From an uncultured Litoreibacter sp. (GTDB lineage Bacteria > Pseudomonadota > Alphaproteobacteria > Rhodobacterales > Rhodobacteraceae), in the NCBI GenBank assembly GCA_947501685.1, contig CANMWQ010000004.1:124001-188000 (forward strand): DNA of 64,000 nt. The letters run 5' to 3'. Position numbers and translations under genes: made by a program. Position 1 is the stretch's first letter. Each line of letters opens with the position of its first letter. Below are positions 33,480 to 42,335 of the stretch, piece by piece. Below the pieces are notes generated by a model, which worked only from the letters and a program-made list of their open reading frames with translations, did not search any database and was not told the DNA's origin.

Positions 33480-33992
33480 ATGTCTGCCAACACGCTAACA
33501 CAATCCGGTGGGGGGAACGAAACACTGCACACCACAGCCATTGTTGGGCTGCTTGGGGGCTGCACCATCCTCACCATTCAGGGCAACAAACCCATCGAAG
33601 ACCTTGTGCCCGGTGATCGCATCATCACGCGCTCCGGCCTGCGGGTGCTCAGCGACATCACCGCCCAAACTGAATATTTCACGGCCATCCGCGTGGCCTC
33701 CGGCACCCTTGGCTTCAACCGCCCGGCCACCAATATAAAGATCGCGCCGCAGCAGGACGTCATGGTCCGCGACTGGCGCGCCGAGCTTCTGTTTGATGCA
33801 GACATGGCTGTCGTACCGCTCGAACGGCTCTGTGACGGCGGCTATATCGCCAAAGACACCGACGCCGCCCCGCATCGGGTCTACCGCCTGCAGTTCGACC
33901 AGCAGGAAGTGTTCTACGCAGACGGCGTCGAAATCGTGTCGCACTATGAAGACGTCGCCACGCCAGAGCTCGATCTCGCCGACGCGGCCTGA
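33480..33992 (+). CDS. Small Hint-domain protein
   Basis: 170-aa stand-alone protein with a Hint (hedgehog/intein-type) domain: the block GGCTILTIQGNKPIEDLVPGD followed by RIITRSGLRVL is the typical start (Cys, then a GxxxIEDLxPGD turn), and the C-terminal strand YRLQFDQQEVFYADGVEIVSH fits the family. A GGAGA site six bases before the ATG at 33480 selects this start over in-frame ATGs at 33474 and 33435. No intein C-terminal His-Asn or extein partner is visible, so splicing is unlikely; autoproteolysis is possible. Function unknown. Confidence 0.72.
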   Translation: MSANTLTQSGGGNETLHTTAIVGLLGGCTILTIQGNKPIEDLVPGDRIITRSGLRVLSDITAQTEYFTAIRVASGTLGFNRPATNIKIAPQQDVMVRDWRAELLFDADMAVVPLERLCDGGYIAKDTDAAPHRVYRLQFDQQEVFYADGVEIVSHYEDVATPELDLADAA

Positions 33993-34015
33993 CCCGCCAG
34001 ACCATCCCGAAAAAC

Positions 34016-34045
34016 ACCCGCAGGGCCCTGTCCGGCGGGTTTTTT
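34016..34045 (+). terminator. Intrinsic terminator after the Hint-domain gene
   Basis: ACCCGC / GCGGGT stem followed by a T-run, about 25 bp after the stop codon of the Hint protein gene. Confidence 0.8.
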
Positions 34046-34197
34046 CATGTCCTGCGCCCAGCCACGATTCACTTTTGACCGCATTTCAGACGTTTCGCCT
34101 AATTTTTAGGCATTAACCGATTTCCCGATGCCAAGCCCCCCCTCCGGGCTTGCATGTCGATTGTCGCCGTAGGGCAGAAATGGTCTCACGCCTATGA

Positions 34198-34560
<363 letters not shown>

Positions 34561-34608
34561 TACACCCATCCAAAAATACCTATCAATCACAGAGAGGAAT
34601 AAGGTCAC

Positions 34609-36015
34609 ATGAGCGCTAAAGAGATGCTGAAGACCATGAAGGACGAGGAAGTCGAATATGTCGACATCCGTTTCACAGACCCGCGCGGCAAGCTGCAGCA
34701 CGTCACCGTTATGGCCGACCAGGTGGATGAAGATTTCCTCGAAGAGGGCTTCATGTTTGACGGTTCCTCCATCGCAGGTTGGAAATCCATCGACGAATCC
34801 GACATGAAATTGATGCCGGACCCCTCCTCCGCCTATGTCGATCCCTTCTATGCCGAAAAAACCCTCTGCGTGCACTGCACCGTGGTCGAGCCCGACACCG
34901 GCGAAAGCTATGACCGCGACCCACGCGGCACCGCCGAGCGCGCCGAAGCCTACCTGAAATCCACAGGCATTGGCGATGTGTCCTATTTCGGGCCGGAAGC
35001 CGAGTTCTTCCTGTTTGACGACGTGCGCTTCTCCGTCGAGATGAACAAAGTCTCCTTCGAGGTCGACGCCAACGACGCCGCCTGGAACACGGACGCTGAA
35101 TACGAGATGGGCAATATGGGCCACCGTCCCGGCATCAAGGGCGGCTATTTCCCCGTCAACCCAACCGATGCCGCGCAAGACCTGCGCTCCGAGATGCTCT
35201 CCACCATGAAGCGCATCGGCATGAAGGTCGACAAGCACCACCACGAAGTGGCCTCTTGCCAGCACGAGCTGGGCCTGATCTTCGGCTCCCTGACGCATCA
35301 AGCCGACGAGCTGCAAAAATACAAATACGTGATCCACAACGTCGCACACGCCTATGGCAAATCGGCGACCTTCATGCCCAAGCCCATCGCGGGCGACAAC
35401 GGCACAGGCATGCACGTCAACATGTCGATCTTCAAAGACGGCAAGCCGATCTTTGCAGGCGACAAATATGCTGACCTGTCGCAGGAGGCCCTCTACTTCA
35501 TCGGCGGCGTCCTGAAACACGCCAAAGCGCTGAACGCGATCACCAACCCGTCCACCAACAGCTACAAACGCCTGATCCCGGGCTTTGAGGCTCCGGTGCT
35601 GCGCGCCTACTCTGCCCGCAACCGTTCGGGCTGTGTGCGTATCCCATGGGCCGAGAACCCCAAGGCGAAACGCGTCGAGGCCCGCTTCCCCGATCCCGCC
35701 GCCAACCCTTACCTGTGCTTCGCGGCCCTGCTGATGGCTGGCCTCGACGGGATCAAGAACAAGATCGATCCGGGCCCCGCCTCCGACAAGGACCTCTACG
35801 ATCTGCCCCCCGAAGAGCTGGCCGAAATCCCAACGGTCTGCGGCTCCTTGCGCGAAGCGCTCGAAGCACTGGAAGCCGATCACGAGTTCCTCACCGCCGG
35901 AGACGTCTTCACCAAGTCGCAACTTGAAGGCTACATGGAACTGAAATGGGAAGAGGTCTACGCCTACGAGCACACCCCTCACCCAATGGAATACAAAATG
36001 TATTACAGCTGCTAA
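34609..36015 (+). CDS. glnA: Glutamine synthetase type I
   Basis: 468-aa dodecameric GSI making glutamine from glutamate, ammonia and ATP. Conserved features include [24 protein letters not shown]-like ([14 protein letters not shown]), [25 protein letters not shown] and the adenylylation tyrosine Y397 in [11 protein letters not shown]. Regulation by GlnB/GlnE-type adenylylation is expected. Followed by a terminator at 36037. Confidence 0.98.
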   Translation: MSAKEMLKTMKDEEVEYVDIRFTDPRGKLQHVTVMADQVDEDFLEEGFMFDGSSIAGWKSIDESDMKLMPDPSSAYVDPFYAEKTLCVHCTVVEPDTGESYDRDPRGTAERAEAYLKSTGIGDVSYFGPEAEFFLFDDVRFSVEMNKVSFEVDANDAAWNTDAEYEMGNMGHRPGIKGGYFPVNPTDAAQDLRSEMLSTMKRIGMKVDKHHHEVASCQHELGLIFGSLTHQADELQKYKYVIHNVAHAYGKSATFMPKPIAGDNGTGMHVNMSIFKDGKPIFAGDKYADLSQEALYFIGGVLKHAKALNAITNPSTNSYKRLIPGFEAPVLRAYSARNRSGCVRIPWAENPKAKRVEARFPDPAANPYLCFAALLMAGLDGIKNKIDPGPASDKDLYDLPPEELAEIPTVCGSLREALEALEADHEFLTAGDVFTKSQLEGYMELKWEEVYAYEHTPHPMEYKMYYSC

Positions 36016-36036
36016 AGCGGCCCATCAGATTTCAGA

Positions 36037-36063
36037 AAAGGCGTCCCCCGGGGCGCCTTTTTT
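36037..36063 (+). terminator. Intrinsic terminator of glnBA
   Basis: AAAGGCG / CGCCTTT stem with a CCCC/GGGG inner extension, followed by a T-run, about 20 bp after the glnA stop. Confidence 0.87.
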
Positions 36064-36299
36064 GCATGGGTCTTGAGGTTTTTGAGGACAGACATCTGCT
36101 TTGATACTGCCGGGCGTGTTTCTCCCCCCAGATTGCTCGCCAAACCACCGACTTTTACCGGGTCATAGTCGTATTGGAAGGTCCCAGACCTTCGAACGCG
36201 AAACACGCAAATCCAATCAAGAGCTTCTCACAGCGGGCGATACCCAACCCCAAAACGGCCTCCTTCGCCGCAGACAAATCACTTTGCGGCCACACCATC

Positions 36300-37331
36300 C
36301 TAACCCGCCTTCGGCACAGGGTCTTCGCCCTCCACACCCGAGTTCGCCAAGGCCCCAGTTTCCGGCGCAGACAGCCCCATATCCGAGGCCTTCTCCAAGG
36401 CCGGCACTGCCGGCTCTTTTGTCGCGATATCGCCATCCTCGAACGCGATCTGTGTGGGGGTTTGCGGCACCGCCGCCCCCGCGCCTGCCTGCCCGCCTTG
36501 CATTTGCGTGATGCGCAGCGCGCGCGCGCCGTGCAGGCGGCCCAGCCGGGCCTGGGCGAACGGCGCATTGGTGCAATCGCGCAGCTCTACCTCTGAGATC
36601 GCGCTCATCGGCAGCGGCAGCAAGCTGCCTTGCGTCAGCCTCGCCAGCGCCAAGGCCGAGACGTCAATCCCGCCGATCTGCGCGGTCAGGTCCACTTTGC
36701 AGCGGTCCAGCACCGCCTTCATGGCCGCGCTGGCCGGTTTGCGCGGCGTGGCAACAACACGGGCGGCCTCGGCAGGCACCCAGACAGAGCACGCCCCCGT
36801 CTTGATCCCCGGCCCCAGATCAATCTGCGCACGCAGCACGTCAAATCGCCCCTCGCCCAAGGCCAGCCGCAGCGCCGCGCGGTCTTGTTGCGGGCCCAGC
36901 GTGGTCAGCCCCGACAGGCCCGCAGGCCCCGCCCTGAATGCCGCCAGTGCTGCGCGCACGAACACTTCGCTGAGCCCCGCATCAATCGCCGTGATGGGCC
37001 GGTCCAGCCGTTCCATCCCCATCACCTTGCCCAGCATCTGCAGCTCGATCACCGCATCAATCAACGCGCCATCCATGGTAAACAGCCCGCGCGCCTCGCC
37101 CGGCATCCCCAGCAGAAACGGCAGGCACACGGGCTCCATGCCCTGCAATGCGGCCTCCGCGGTCAGTTGCACGCCGGTCACCTCGCGCAGCACCACATCC
37201 ACGTCAAAGGAGGTCTTGAACAGGTCGCGCATCAGCCGGTCGGCCTCCGCCCCCCACCACGAGACAGACACGCCCTGCGCAGCCACGCGCGGGCGAAGTT
37301 TTTTGCGAAGAAGATCGCCTGTGCTGCTCAC
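36300..37331 (-). CDS. FliM/FliN-type (SpoA domain) protein outside a flagellar cluster
   Basis: 343-aa protein whose N-terminal ~190 residues resemble the FliM middle domain and whose residues ~200-275 form a SpoA (surface presentation of antigens) domain, seen in VDLTAQIGGIDVSALALARLTQGSLLPLP and VELRDCTNAPFAQARLGRL. The C-terminal ~60 residues are acidic and disordered. GTG start at 37331, no clear ribosome binding site. It lies 59 bp after a sensor kinase gene on the same strand, with no flagellar neighbour in the window. It could be the FliM of a dispersed flagellar set or a recruited adaptor of the signalling operon. Confidence 0.75.
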   Translation of the reverse strand: MSSTGDLLRKKLRPRVAAQGVSVSWWGAEADRLMRDLFKTSFDVDVVLREVTGVQLTAEAALQGMEPVCLPFLLGMPGEARGLFTMDGALIDAVIELQMLGKVMGMERLDRPITAIDAGLSEVFVRAALAAFRAGPAGLSGLTTLGPQQDRAALRLALGEGRFDVLRAQIDLGPGIKTGACSVWVPAEAARVVATPRKPASAAMKAVLDRCKVDLTAQIGGIDVSALALARLTQGSLLPLPMSAISEVELRDCTNAPFAQARLGRLHGARALRITQMQGGQAGAGAAVPQTPTQIAFEDGDIATKEPAVPALEKASDMGLSAPETGALANSGVEGEDPVPKAG

Positions 37332-37390
37332 TTATGCGTCCGGGCCAGTCAAAGGAGCCGCCACCATGGCGCGATATAGTTTAAAAACCG

Positions 37391-40051
37391 TTAGGCGGGC
37401 GGCATATCTTGCCCCACGGCACCCAAAGGCAGGCTCACCCGAAATGCGGCCCCGCCTTGCCCCGGCACATAGGTGATCGTGCCCCCCAAACGCGCCATAA
37501 CCTCGCGGCAAATGGCCAGCCCAAGCCCGGCACTTCCGGCTGAACTATGGTCGCTAAGCCGCGAGAATTTCTCGAAAATCAGGCTTTGCTGGTCGCGCGG
37601 GATGCCTGCGCCATTATCCACGAAATCAATATCCACATGATCGCCGCCGCGCCGCACGGAAATCACCAGTTCGGGCGCAGCCGCATCACAATATTTCCGG
37701 GCATTTGAAATAAGGTTGATGAAAACCTGGCTCAAACGGTCCGCATCCGTGTGAACCATCACCCCCTCACCGCCCGGCGCGCGCACCACTTTCAACCCGC
37801 CCAAACCGGCCGAGGCTATGGCCCGCCCTAAAGCCTCGTCCAGCGCCGTCACCTGCGCGTTCAGCACCACCTGCCCGCTTTCCAGAAAGCTAAGGTCCAG
37901 CAAATCGTCCAGCAGCCGCGTCAGACGGATGCTTTCATCCTGAATAATGGTCGAATACCGCACCCGGTCCGCAGCTTTCAGGCCCCCTTCCATCAGAAAC
38001 TCGGAGAACGAGCGAATAGACGTCATCGGCGTGCGCAGCTCATGGCTGACCTGGCTCAGAAAATCGTCCTTTTGCACCGACAGGGCGGTCAGCTTTTCAT
38101 TGGCGTCGCGCAATTGCCGGGCGGTCTGTTCCAGCTCTTTGGATTTGGCCTCCAACTGGCTGGAATATTCCAGCATCTGCGCCGACTCGTCGGCCACCGC
38201 CAGCAAATCCTGCACCGACACAGACGCGTTCCCGTCAATCTGGCGCACCATCGCATGGGCCGTGGCCGCCCCAACGGAGCCTGCTAATTCGCGCTCCAGC
38301 ACCGCCACAAATTCAGGTGAGACATCCGGCAGGTAGCCGGTTTTGCCCTGCCCTGACGCCGCCCCCTGAAACAAGGCCTGCGCCTCGCGCGCGCCCAACA
38401 AGCGCTGCGCCATGACCAGCAGATCTTCGGCCTCGGCCACCCCGCCCACATAGCCCGCGCCGCCGCCGCCCCGGTCATAGACATGCACGAAGGCCGCACC
38501 TTGCAAACGCTCGATAGGGCTGGGGAATGTCACCAGCGACACCGCGACAAAGGCCACGCTGTTCAGCGCAATCGACCAGAAAATCGAATGCACCAGCGGG
38601 TCCATCTCGCCCATCCCGAACAGCGCCTGAGGCCGCAGCCAGCTCAAGCCCATCGGCCCGGCCTCCATCAGCGACGCGGGCAACAGGCCAATCGCGGGCA
38701 CAAACAACGTGTAGCCCCAGATCGCGAAGCCCACGACCAGCCCCGCCAGCGCGCCGCGCCGCGTGGCCCCGCGCCAGTAGATGCCGCCCAAAAGCGCAGG
38801 CATGATCTGCGCAACCCCCGCAAAGCTGACCAACCCGATCGAGGCCAGCGCCGCCGTGCCGCCCGTCACCCGGAAATACGCGTAGCCCAGCGCCAGCACC
38901 GCCCCGATGGAGACCCTGCGCGACAAGATCATCACGCCGCGCACATCGCCCGACACTGTGGCGCGCGGCCCCTGAAGGCTCAGCCAGAGCGGCAGAACAA
39001 TATGGTTCGACACCATGGTCGACAGCGCAATCGCGGCCACAATCACCATCGACGTGGCCGAGGAGAACCCGCCCAGAAAGGCCAGCATCGCCAGCATTTC
39101 GCGGTCCAGCGCCAAAGGCAGCGACAGCACAAACAGGTCCGGGTTCGCACCCTCCGGCAGCACCGCCAGCCCCACGGCGGCAATCGGCAACACGAAGAGG
39201 CTGATCAGGAGCAGGTAAAGCGGGAAGGCCCAGCTGGCGACAGTCAGGTGCCGCTCGTCCTCGTTTTCCACGACCATCACCTGAAACATGCGCGGCAGGC
39301 AGATCACTGCCGCCGCACTCAGGAAGGTCATGCCCACCCAGCGCCCCGCATCGGGTTGCCACTGCGCCACGGGGCTGGCCTCGATGATGCGCAACGTGTC
39401 CGCCAACCCGCCCGACACGCCCCAGACCACAAAAATGCCAACCGCCAGCAGCGCCACCAGCTTGACCACCGCCTCCACCGCGATGGCCGTGACCACGCCG
39501 TGATGGCGCTCATTGGCGTCGAGGTTTCGGGTGCCAAACAGAATGGTAAACAACGCCAGCCCGGCCGCGACCCACAGCGCGGTGGCGTTGACATCAGTCC
39601 CCTCCGGCGCGAAGGCCGCAAAGCTCAGCGCCACCGATTGCAATTGCAGCGCAATATAGGGCGTGGTGCCCATCACCGCCAGCAAGGTGACCAGAACCGC
39701 CAGCCCGGTGGATTTGCCAAACCGCGAGGAGATCAGATCGGCAATCGAGGTGATCCGCTCCGCCCGGCCAATCCGGACCAGCTTGCGCAACAGCACCCAG
39801 AAGGCCAGAAACACCAGCGTCGGGCCCAGATAAATCGTCAGATATTCCAGCCCCGACCGCGCCGCATTGCCCACCGCCCCGTAAAAGGTCCAGGCCGTGC
39901 AATAGACGCTCAGCGACAGCGTGTAGGTCAAGGGCGAGCGCAGCCATTTATTGCCGCCCCGCCGTGCGCTGCGATCCGCGTAAAAGGCGATCACAAACAG
40001 CGCCACCACATAGGCCAGCGCCACGGTGACAAGGATGTTGAACGTCACCAT
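37391..40051 (-). CDS. Sodium/solute symporter - histidine kinase fusion (CrbS/CbrA-like)
   Basis: 886-aa sensor: residues ~1-500 are a PutP/SSS (SLC5-like) transporter domain with about 13 membrane helices (e.g. VYCTAWTFYGAVGNAARSGLEY), then a STAC-like linker (~540-610), a coiled coil, and directly a HisKA/HATPase core with the phosphorylated H670 in VSHELRTPM, N box NLISNARKYCD and G boxes DNGAGIP and SAGLGLAICREV. No PAS domain is visible. Such kinases (CrbS, CbrA) control acetate or amino-acid use. It shares one base with the upstream small membrane gene, which is coupled to the response regulator. Confidence 0.92.
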   Translation of the reverse strand: MVTFNILVTVALAYVVALFVIAFYADRSARRGGNKWLRSPLTYTLSLSVYCTAWTFYGAVGNAARSGLEYLTIYLGPTLVFLAFWVLLRKLVRIGRAERITSIADLISSRFGKSTGLAVLVTLLAVMGTTPYIALQLQSVALSFAAFAPEGTDVNATALWVAAGLALFTILFGTRNLDANERHHGVVTAIAVEAVVKLVALLAVGIFVVWGVSGGLADTLRIIEASPVAQWQPDAGRWVGMTFLSAAAVICLPRMFQVMVVENEDERHLTVASWAFPLYLLLISLFVLPIAAVGLAVLPEGANPDLFVLSLPLALDREMLAMLAFLGGFSSATSMVIVAAIALSTMVSNHIVLPLWLSLQGPRATVSGDVRGVMILSRRVSIGAVLALGYAYFRVTGGTAALASIGLVSFAGVAQIMPALLGGIYWRGATRRGALAGLVVGFAIWGYTLFVPAIGLLPASLMEAGPMGLSWLRPQALFGMGEMDPLVHSIFWSIALNSVAFVAVSLVTFPSPIERLQGAAFVHVYDRGGGGAGYVGGVAEAEDLLVMAQRLLGAREAQALFQGAASGQGKTGYLPDVSPEFVAVLERELAGSVGAATAHAMVRQIDGNASVSVQDLLAVADESAQMLEYSSQLEAKSKELEQTARQLRDANEKLTALSVQKDDFLSQVSHELRTPMTSIRSFSEFLMEGGLKAADRVRYSTIIQDESIRLTRLLDDLLDLSFLESGQVVLNAQVTALDEALGRAIASAGLGGLKVVRAPGGEGVMVHTDADRLSQVFINLISNARKYCDAAAPELVISVRRGGDHVDIDFVDNGAGIPRDQQSLIFEKFSRLSDHSSAGSAGLGLAICREVMARLGGTITYVPGQGGAAFRVSLPLGAVGQDMPPA

Positions 40052-40374
40052 CAGCCGGCAGGCTCGCGAGGTTCATTGCGCTCGGCAGGGTCAGAGGCGT
40101 CAGCGGGCGCATCAGGATCATCCGGCAAGGCGCGCACCAGCACGGCGCAGAGTGCGATCAGCACGATCCACATGAAGAAGAAGTAAACCAGCCGCAGCGC
40201 GGTGGAGCCGCTGCCATCGCCCAAAATCAACGCCGGCAGCAGGAACAGGCAGGCCCCCAGCACGGGCAGCAGTTTAATCGCGTCGATCAGGCGGCGGCGG
40301 CGATAAACGCGGCGTTCCAGAAAGGTGGTGCGGCCCGGCTTATGCTCCGCTTTCGGGCCGACCGGCTGGCTCAT
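40051..40374 (-). CDS. Small two-helix membrane protein of the kinase operon
   Basis: 107-aa protein with a basic N-terminus (TFLERRVYRRRRLIDAIKLLP), two membrane helices (~38-55 and ~62-85) and an acidic, Pro/Asp-rich C-terminus. It sits between the response regulator (ATGA overlap at 40371-40374) and the kinase (TGATG overlap at 40051), so it is probably produced in fixed ratio with them. No family recognised; the placement suggests an accessory subunit of the sensor. Confidence 0.7.
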   Translation of the reverse strand: MSQPVGPKAEHKPGRTTFLERRVYRRRRLIDAIKLLPVLGACLFLLPALILGDGSGSTALRLVYFFFMWIVLIALCAVLVRALPDDPDAPADASDPAERNEPREPAG

Positions 40375-40760
40375 AGCCCCGCCGCAGGCGCCCGCCCCTC
40401 CGCCAGATCGCGCACGGTTTGCAGCATCTCGGCGTTGGAGAACGGCTTGGTCATAAAGCAGCTCACCCCGTAACTATGGGCCAGCTCGCGGTCCTTGGTC
40501 TGGCCCCGCGCGGTCAGCATCAGCACCGGCAGGTCGGCCCGCGCGGCCCCTTGGCGCAGCTCTTTCAAGATATCGAACCCGCTGCGCCCCGGCAGCATCA
40601 CGTCCAGCACCACCACATCCGGAGACGCCGCGACCACGGCCTCCACCGCACCCTCACCCTCAGTGTGCAGGCGCACAGTCCAGCCGTCGCGCTCCAGCAA
40701 AAAGCTGATCGCCTCAATGATGTTCGGCTCATCCTCAATCAACAAGACGGATCGTCCCAA
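40371..40760 (-). CDS. Receiver-only response regulator
   Basis: 129-aa CheY-like protein consisting of one receiver domain: phosphoacceptor D53 in VVVLDVMLPG, acidic pair at residues 10-11 (LLIEDEP), T83 and K105 (CFMTKPF). There is no DNA-binding output domain. The start is TTG at 40760, chosen because a GGGAGGAG ribosome binding site precedes it; the longer frame to 40886 lies inside the upstream gene. Likely the partner of the downstream symporter-kinase; output must pass through another protein. Confidence 0.9.
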   Translation of the reverse strand: MGRSVLLIEDEPNIIEAISFLLERDGWTVRLHTEGEGAVEAVVAASPDVVVLDVMLPGRSGFDILKELRQGAARADLPVLMLTARGQTKDRELAHSYGVSCFMTKPFSNAEMLQTVRDLAEGRAPAAGL

Positions 40761-40801
40761 ATGCCACTCCTCCCAAAGCTGGCAGCCCCTCAGAGGGGCA
40801 G

Positions 40802-42109
40802 TTAGCCCGACATATCGCGCGCTGTCAAAACCTCGCCGCGCAAAGACGATGGCTCGCGGCGTGCAGCACACCCGTCGCGCGGGCAAATCCGGCAGGTCGC
40901 CCCTATGGGCAACGCGCCCGCGCCGTCGCCCTCCTCCACGGCCACCAGCGCCATCGTGGCCTGCACCACCATCGGCGCATCAAAGCTGGCCGGGCCCACG
41001 GCCCCCGCCACCGCATAGGCGTCAAACACTCCGCCGTCGCTGGTCTGCACACGCTGGCGAATTGGCACCTCCGGCTGGCGCAGCGCGGCAAAAACCGGCC
41101 AAAGCGCGCAGGCTGCGCCAAAGCGCGGCAGCGCGAATCCGGTGCAGGGCTTGCCCAGCAAAATCGCCCCCGCCGCGTCGCAAATCACAAGCCCGAACTC
41201 CGGCAGGCCCACCTGCCTTGGCAACGCCGCCAACCGCCGCAACACGCGCCCCAAAGGCACGCCCGCGCGCGCCGCCAATTCCGCCGGATCAAACCCACAG
41301 CCCTGCCCCGCCTCAATCAGACGCGCCATCGGCAAAGCCTCGGCGTCCTGCGCGTAGCGCTCCAGAAACACGCGCGCCACATCCTGCGCCGCCGCGTCCT
41401 CCAGCTCTTCCAGCACGCCGTCAATCGCAGCCGCGCCGCCCGCCTCGATCTCAGCCATATGAAACCCGCGCGCTGCAAACAGCCCCGTCACCGCCTCCAG
41501 CGGGTCCGAGCCACCTGCCCCGTCGCTCATCAGCCGGTCAAAATGCTGCGCCATCGCGCCCGAGCTCTCCGCCAGCCTGCGGCTTTCCGTGTCGATATTG
41601 CTGTGAAACCGCGCCCGCCAATCGGCGTCAATCTCAGGGTTGTCCACCAGAATAGACGAGGTCGAGCGGATCGCGGCCACCGCCGCCAGCACGTCATGCA
41701 TCCGGTCCGACAGCACCGGGTCATGGGTCAGCCGGTCGTTTTGCCGCTGCATAAGTTGCTCCAACGCCTCGATCCGGCGGGCTTGCCCTGCCAGCTGCGC
41801 GGCCCATCCGGGGAAGCGCCCGACCAGCTCATCCACCCGCGCCACTTCCGCCCCACCCGCGCCCATGGCGCGCAAATCATCGAGCAAAACGGCATCCGCC
41901 CCCTCGCTCAAAACCTGCGCCGAAACCTCTAGGGCAGCCGCCAGATCGTTCAAGACCTTCCCGCCAATACGCCGCCGGTTATGCTCGATCAGGTTCAGGT
42001 AGCTGGCCGAGATGCCCGCCTCCCGCGCCACGTCGGTCTGTTTGAGGCCCAGCGCCAAACGGCGCTCCCGGATCCGCGATCCGGTCAAAGCACTTGATTT
42101 TGCAGCCAT
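40802..42109 (-). CDS. ScfR/DUF2083-type XRE regulator (PccR/RamB-like)
   Basis: 435-aa regulator with an N-terminal XRE helix-turn-helix (~10-65, QTDVAREAGISASYLNLIEHNRRRI), a helical middle and a C-terminal region with cysteines (CRICPRDGCAARRE) typical of the short-chain fatty acyl-CoA regulator family (RamB, PccR). Those proteins sense short-chain acyl-CoAs and control acetate or propionate metabolism. ATG at 42109 with GAGAGG upstream. It is divergent from the liv-acs operon and is followed by the receiver/kinase genes on the same strand (41-bp gap). Confidence 0.85.
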   Translation of the reverse strand: MAAKSSALTGSRIRERRLALGLKQTDVAREAGISASYLNLIEHNRRRIGGKVLNDLAAALEVSAQVLSEGADAVLLDDLRAMGAGGAEVARVDELVGRFPGWAAQLAGQARRIEALEQLMQRQNDRLTHDPVLSDRMHDVLAAVAAIRSTSSILVDNPEIDADWRARFHSNIDTESRRLAESSGAMAQHFDRLMSDGAGGSDPLEAVTGLFAARGFHMAEIEAGGAAAIDGVLEELEDAAAQDVARVFLERYAQDAEALPMARLIEAGQGCGFDPAELAARAGVPLGRVLRRLAALPRQVGLPEFGLVICDAAGAILLGKPCTGFALPRFGAACALWPVFAALRQPEVPIRQRVQTSDGGVFDAYAVAGAVGPASFDAPMVVQATMALVAVEEGDGAGALPIGATCRICPRDGCAARREPSSLRGEVLTARDMSG

Positions 42110-42163
42110 TTGGCGCAGACCTCTCCCCAGCGGCGCCGCAACATGCAGCACCAAATTAACAAC

Positions 42164-42205
42164 AACTTTACAATTTCTGCGCGCGCAAAGTCCATAACTT
42201 TACAA
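42164..42205. promoter_or_regulatory. Candidate operator between the ScfR-type regulator and livK
   Basis: The 10-mer AACTTTACAA occurs at 42164-42173 and 42196-42205, 32 bp apart (about three turns), flanking a TGCGCGCGCA palindrome. It lies in the 226-bp divergent promoter region. Family operators contain TTTGCAAA-type repeats, so this resembles but does not match the known consensus. Confidence 0.4.
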
Positions 42206-42335
42206 AAAAACCATGACGTTGCGGCTGCTGGTTGCTCTGTTCGGCGCAAGCCCCCGATACTGGGTACATCTCGGCACACCCGAGGCGGGCGCGGTTCGGG
42301 AGGATGCGCGCCCCACATCTTTAAGGGAGGATTTA

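Noticed and set aside
38483-40186. 567-codon plus-strand frame
   Set aside because: Antisense shadow of the symporter-kinase; composition is dominated by Arg, Gln and His.
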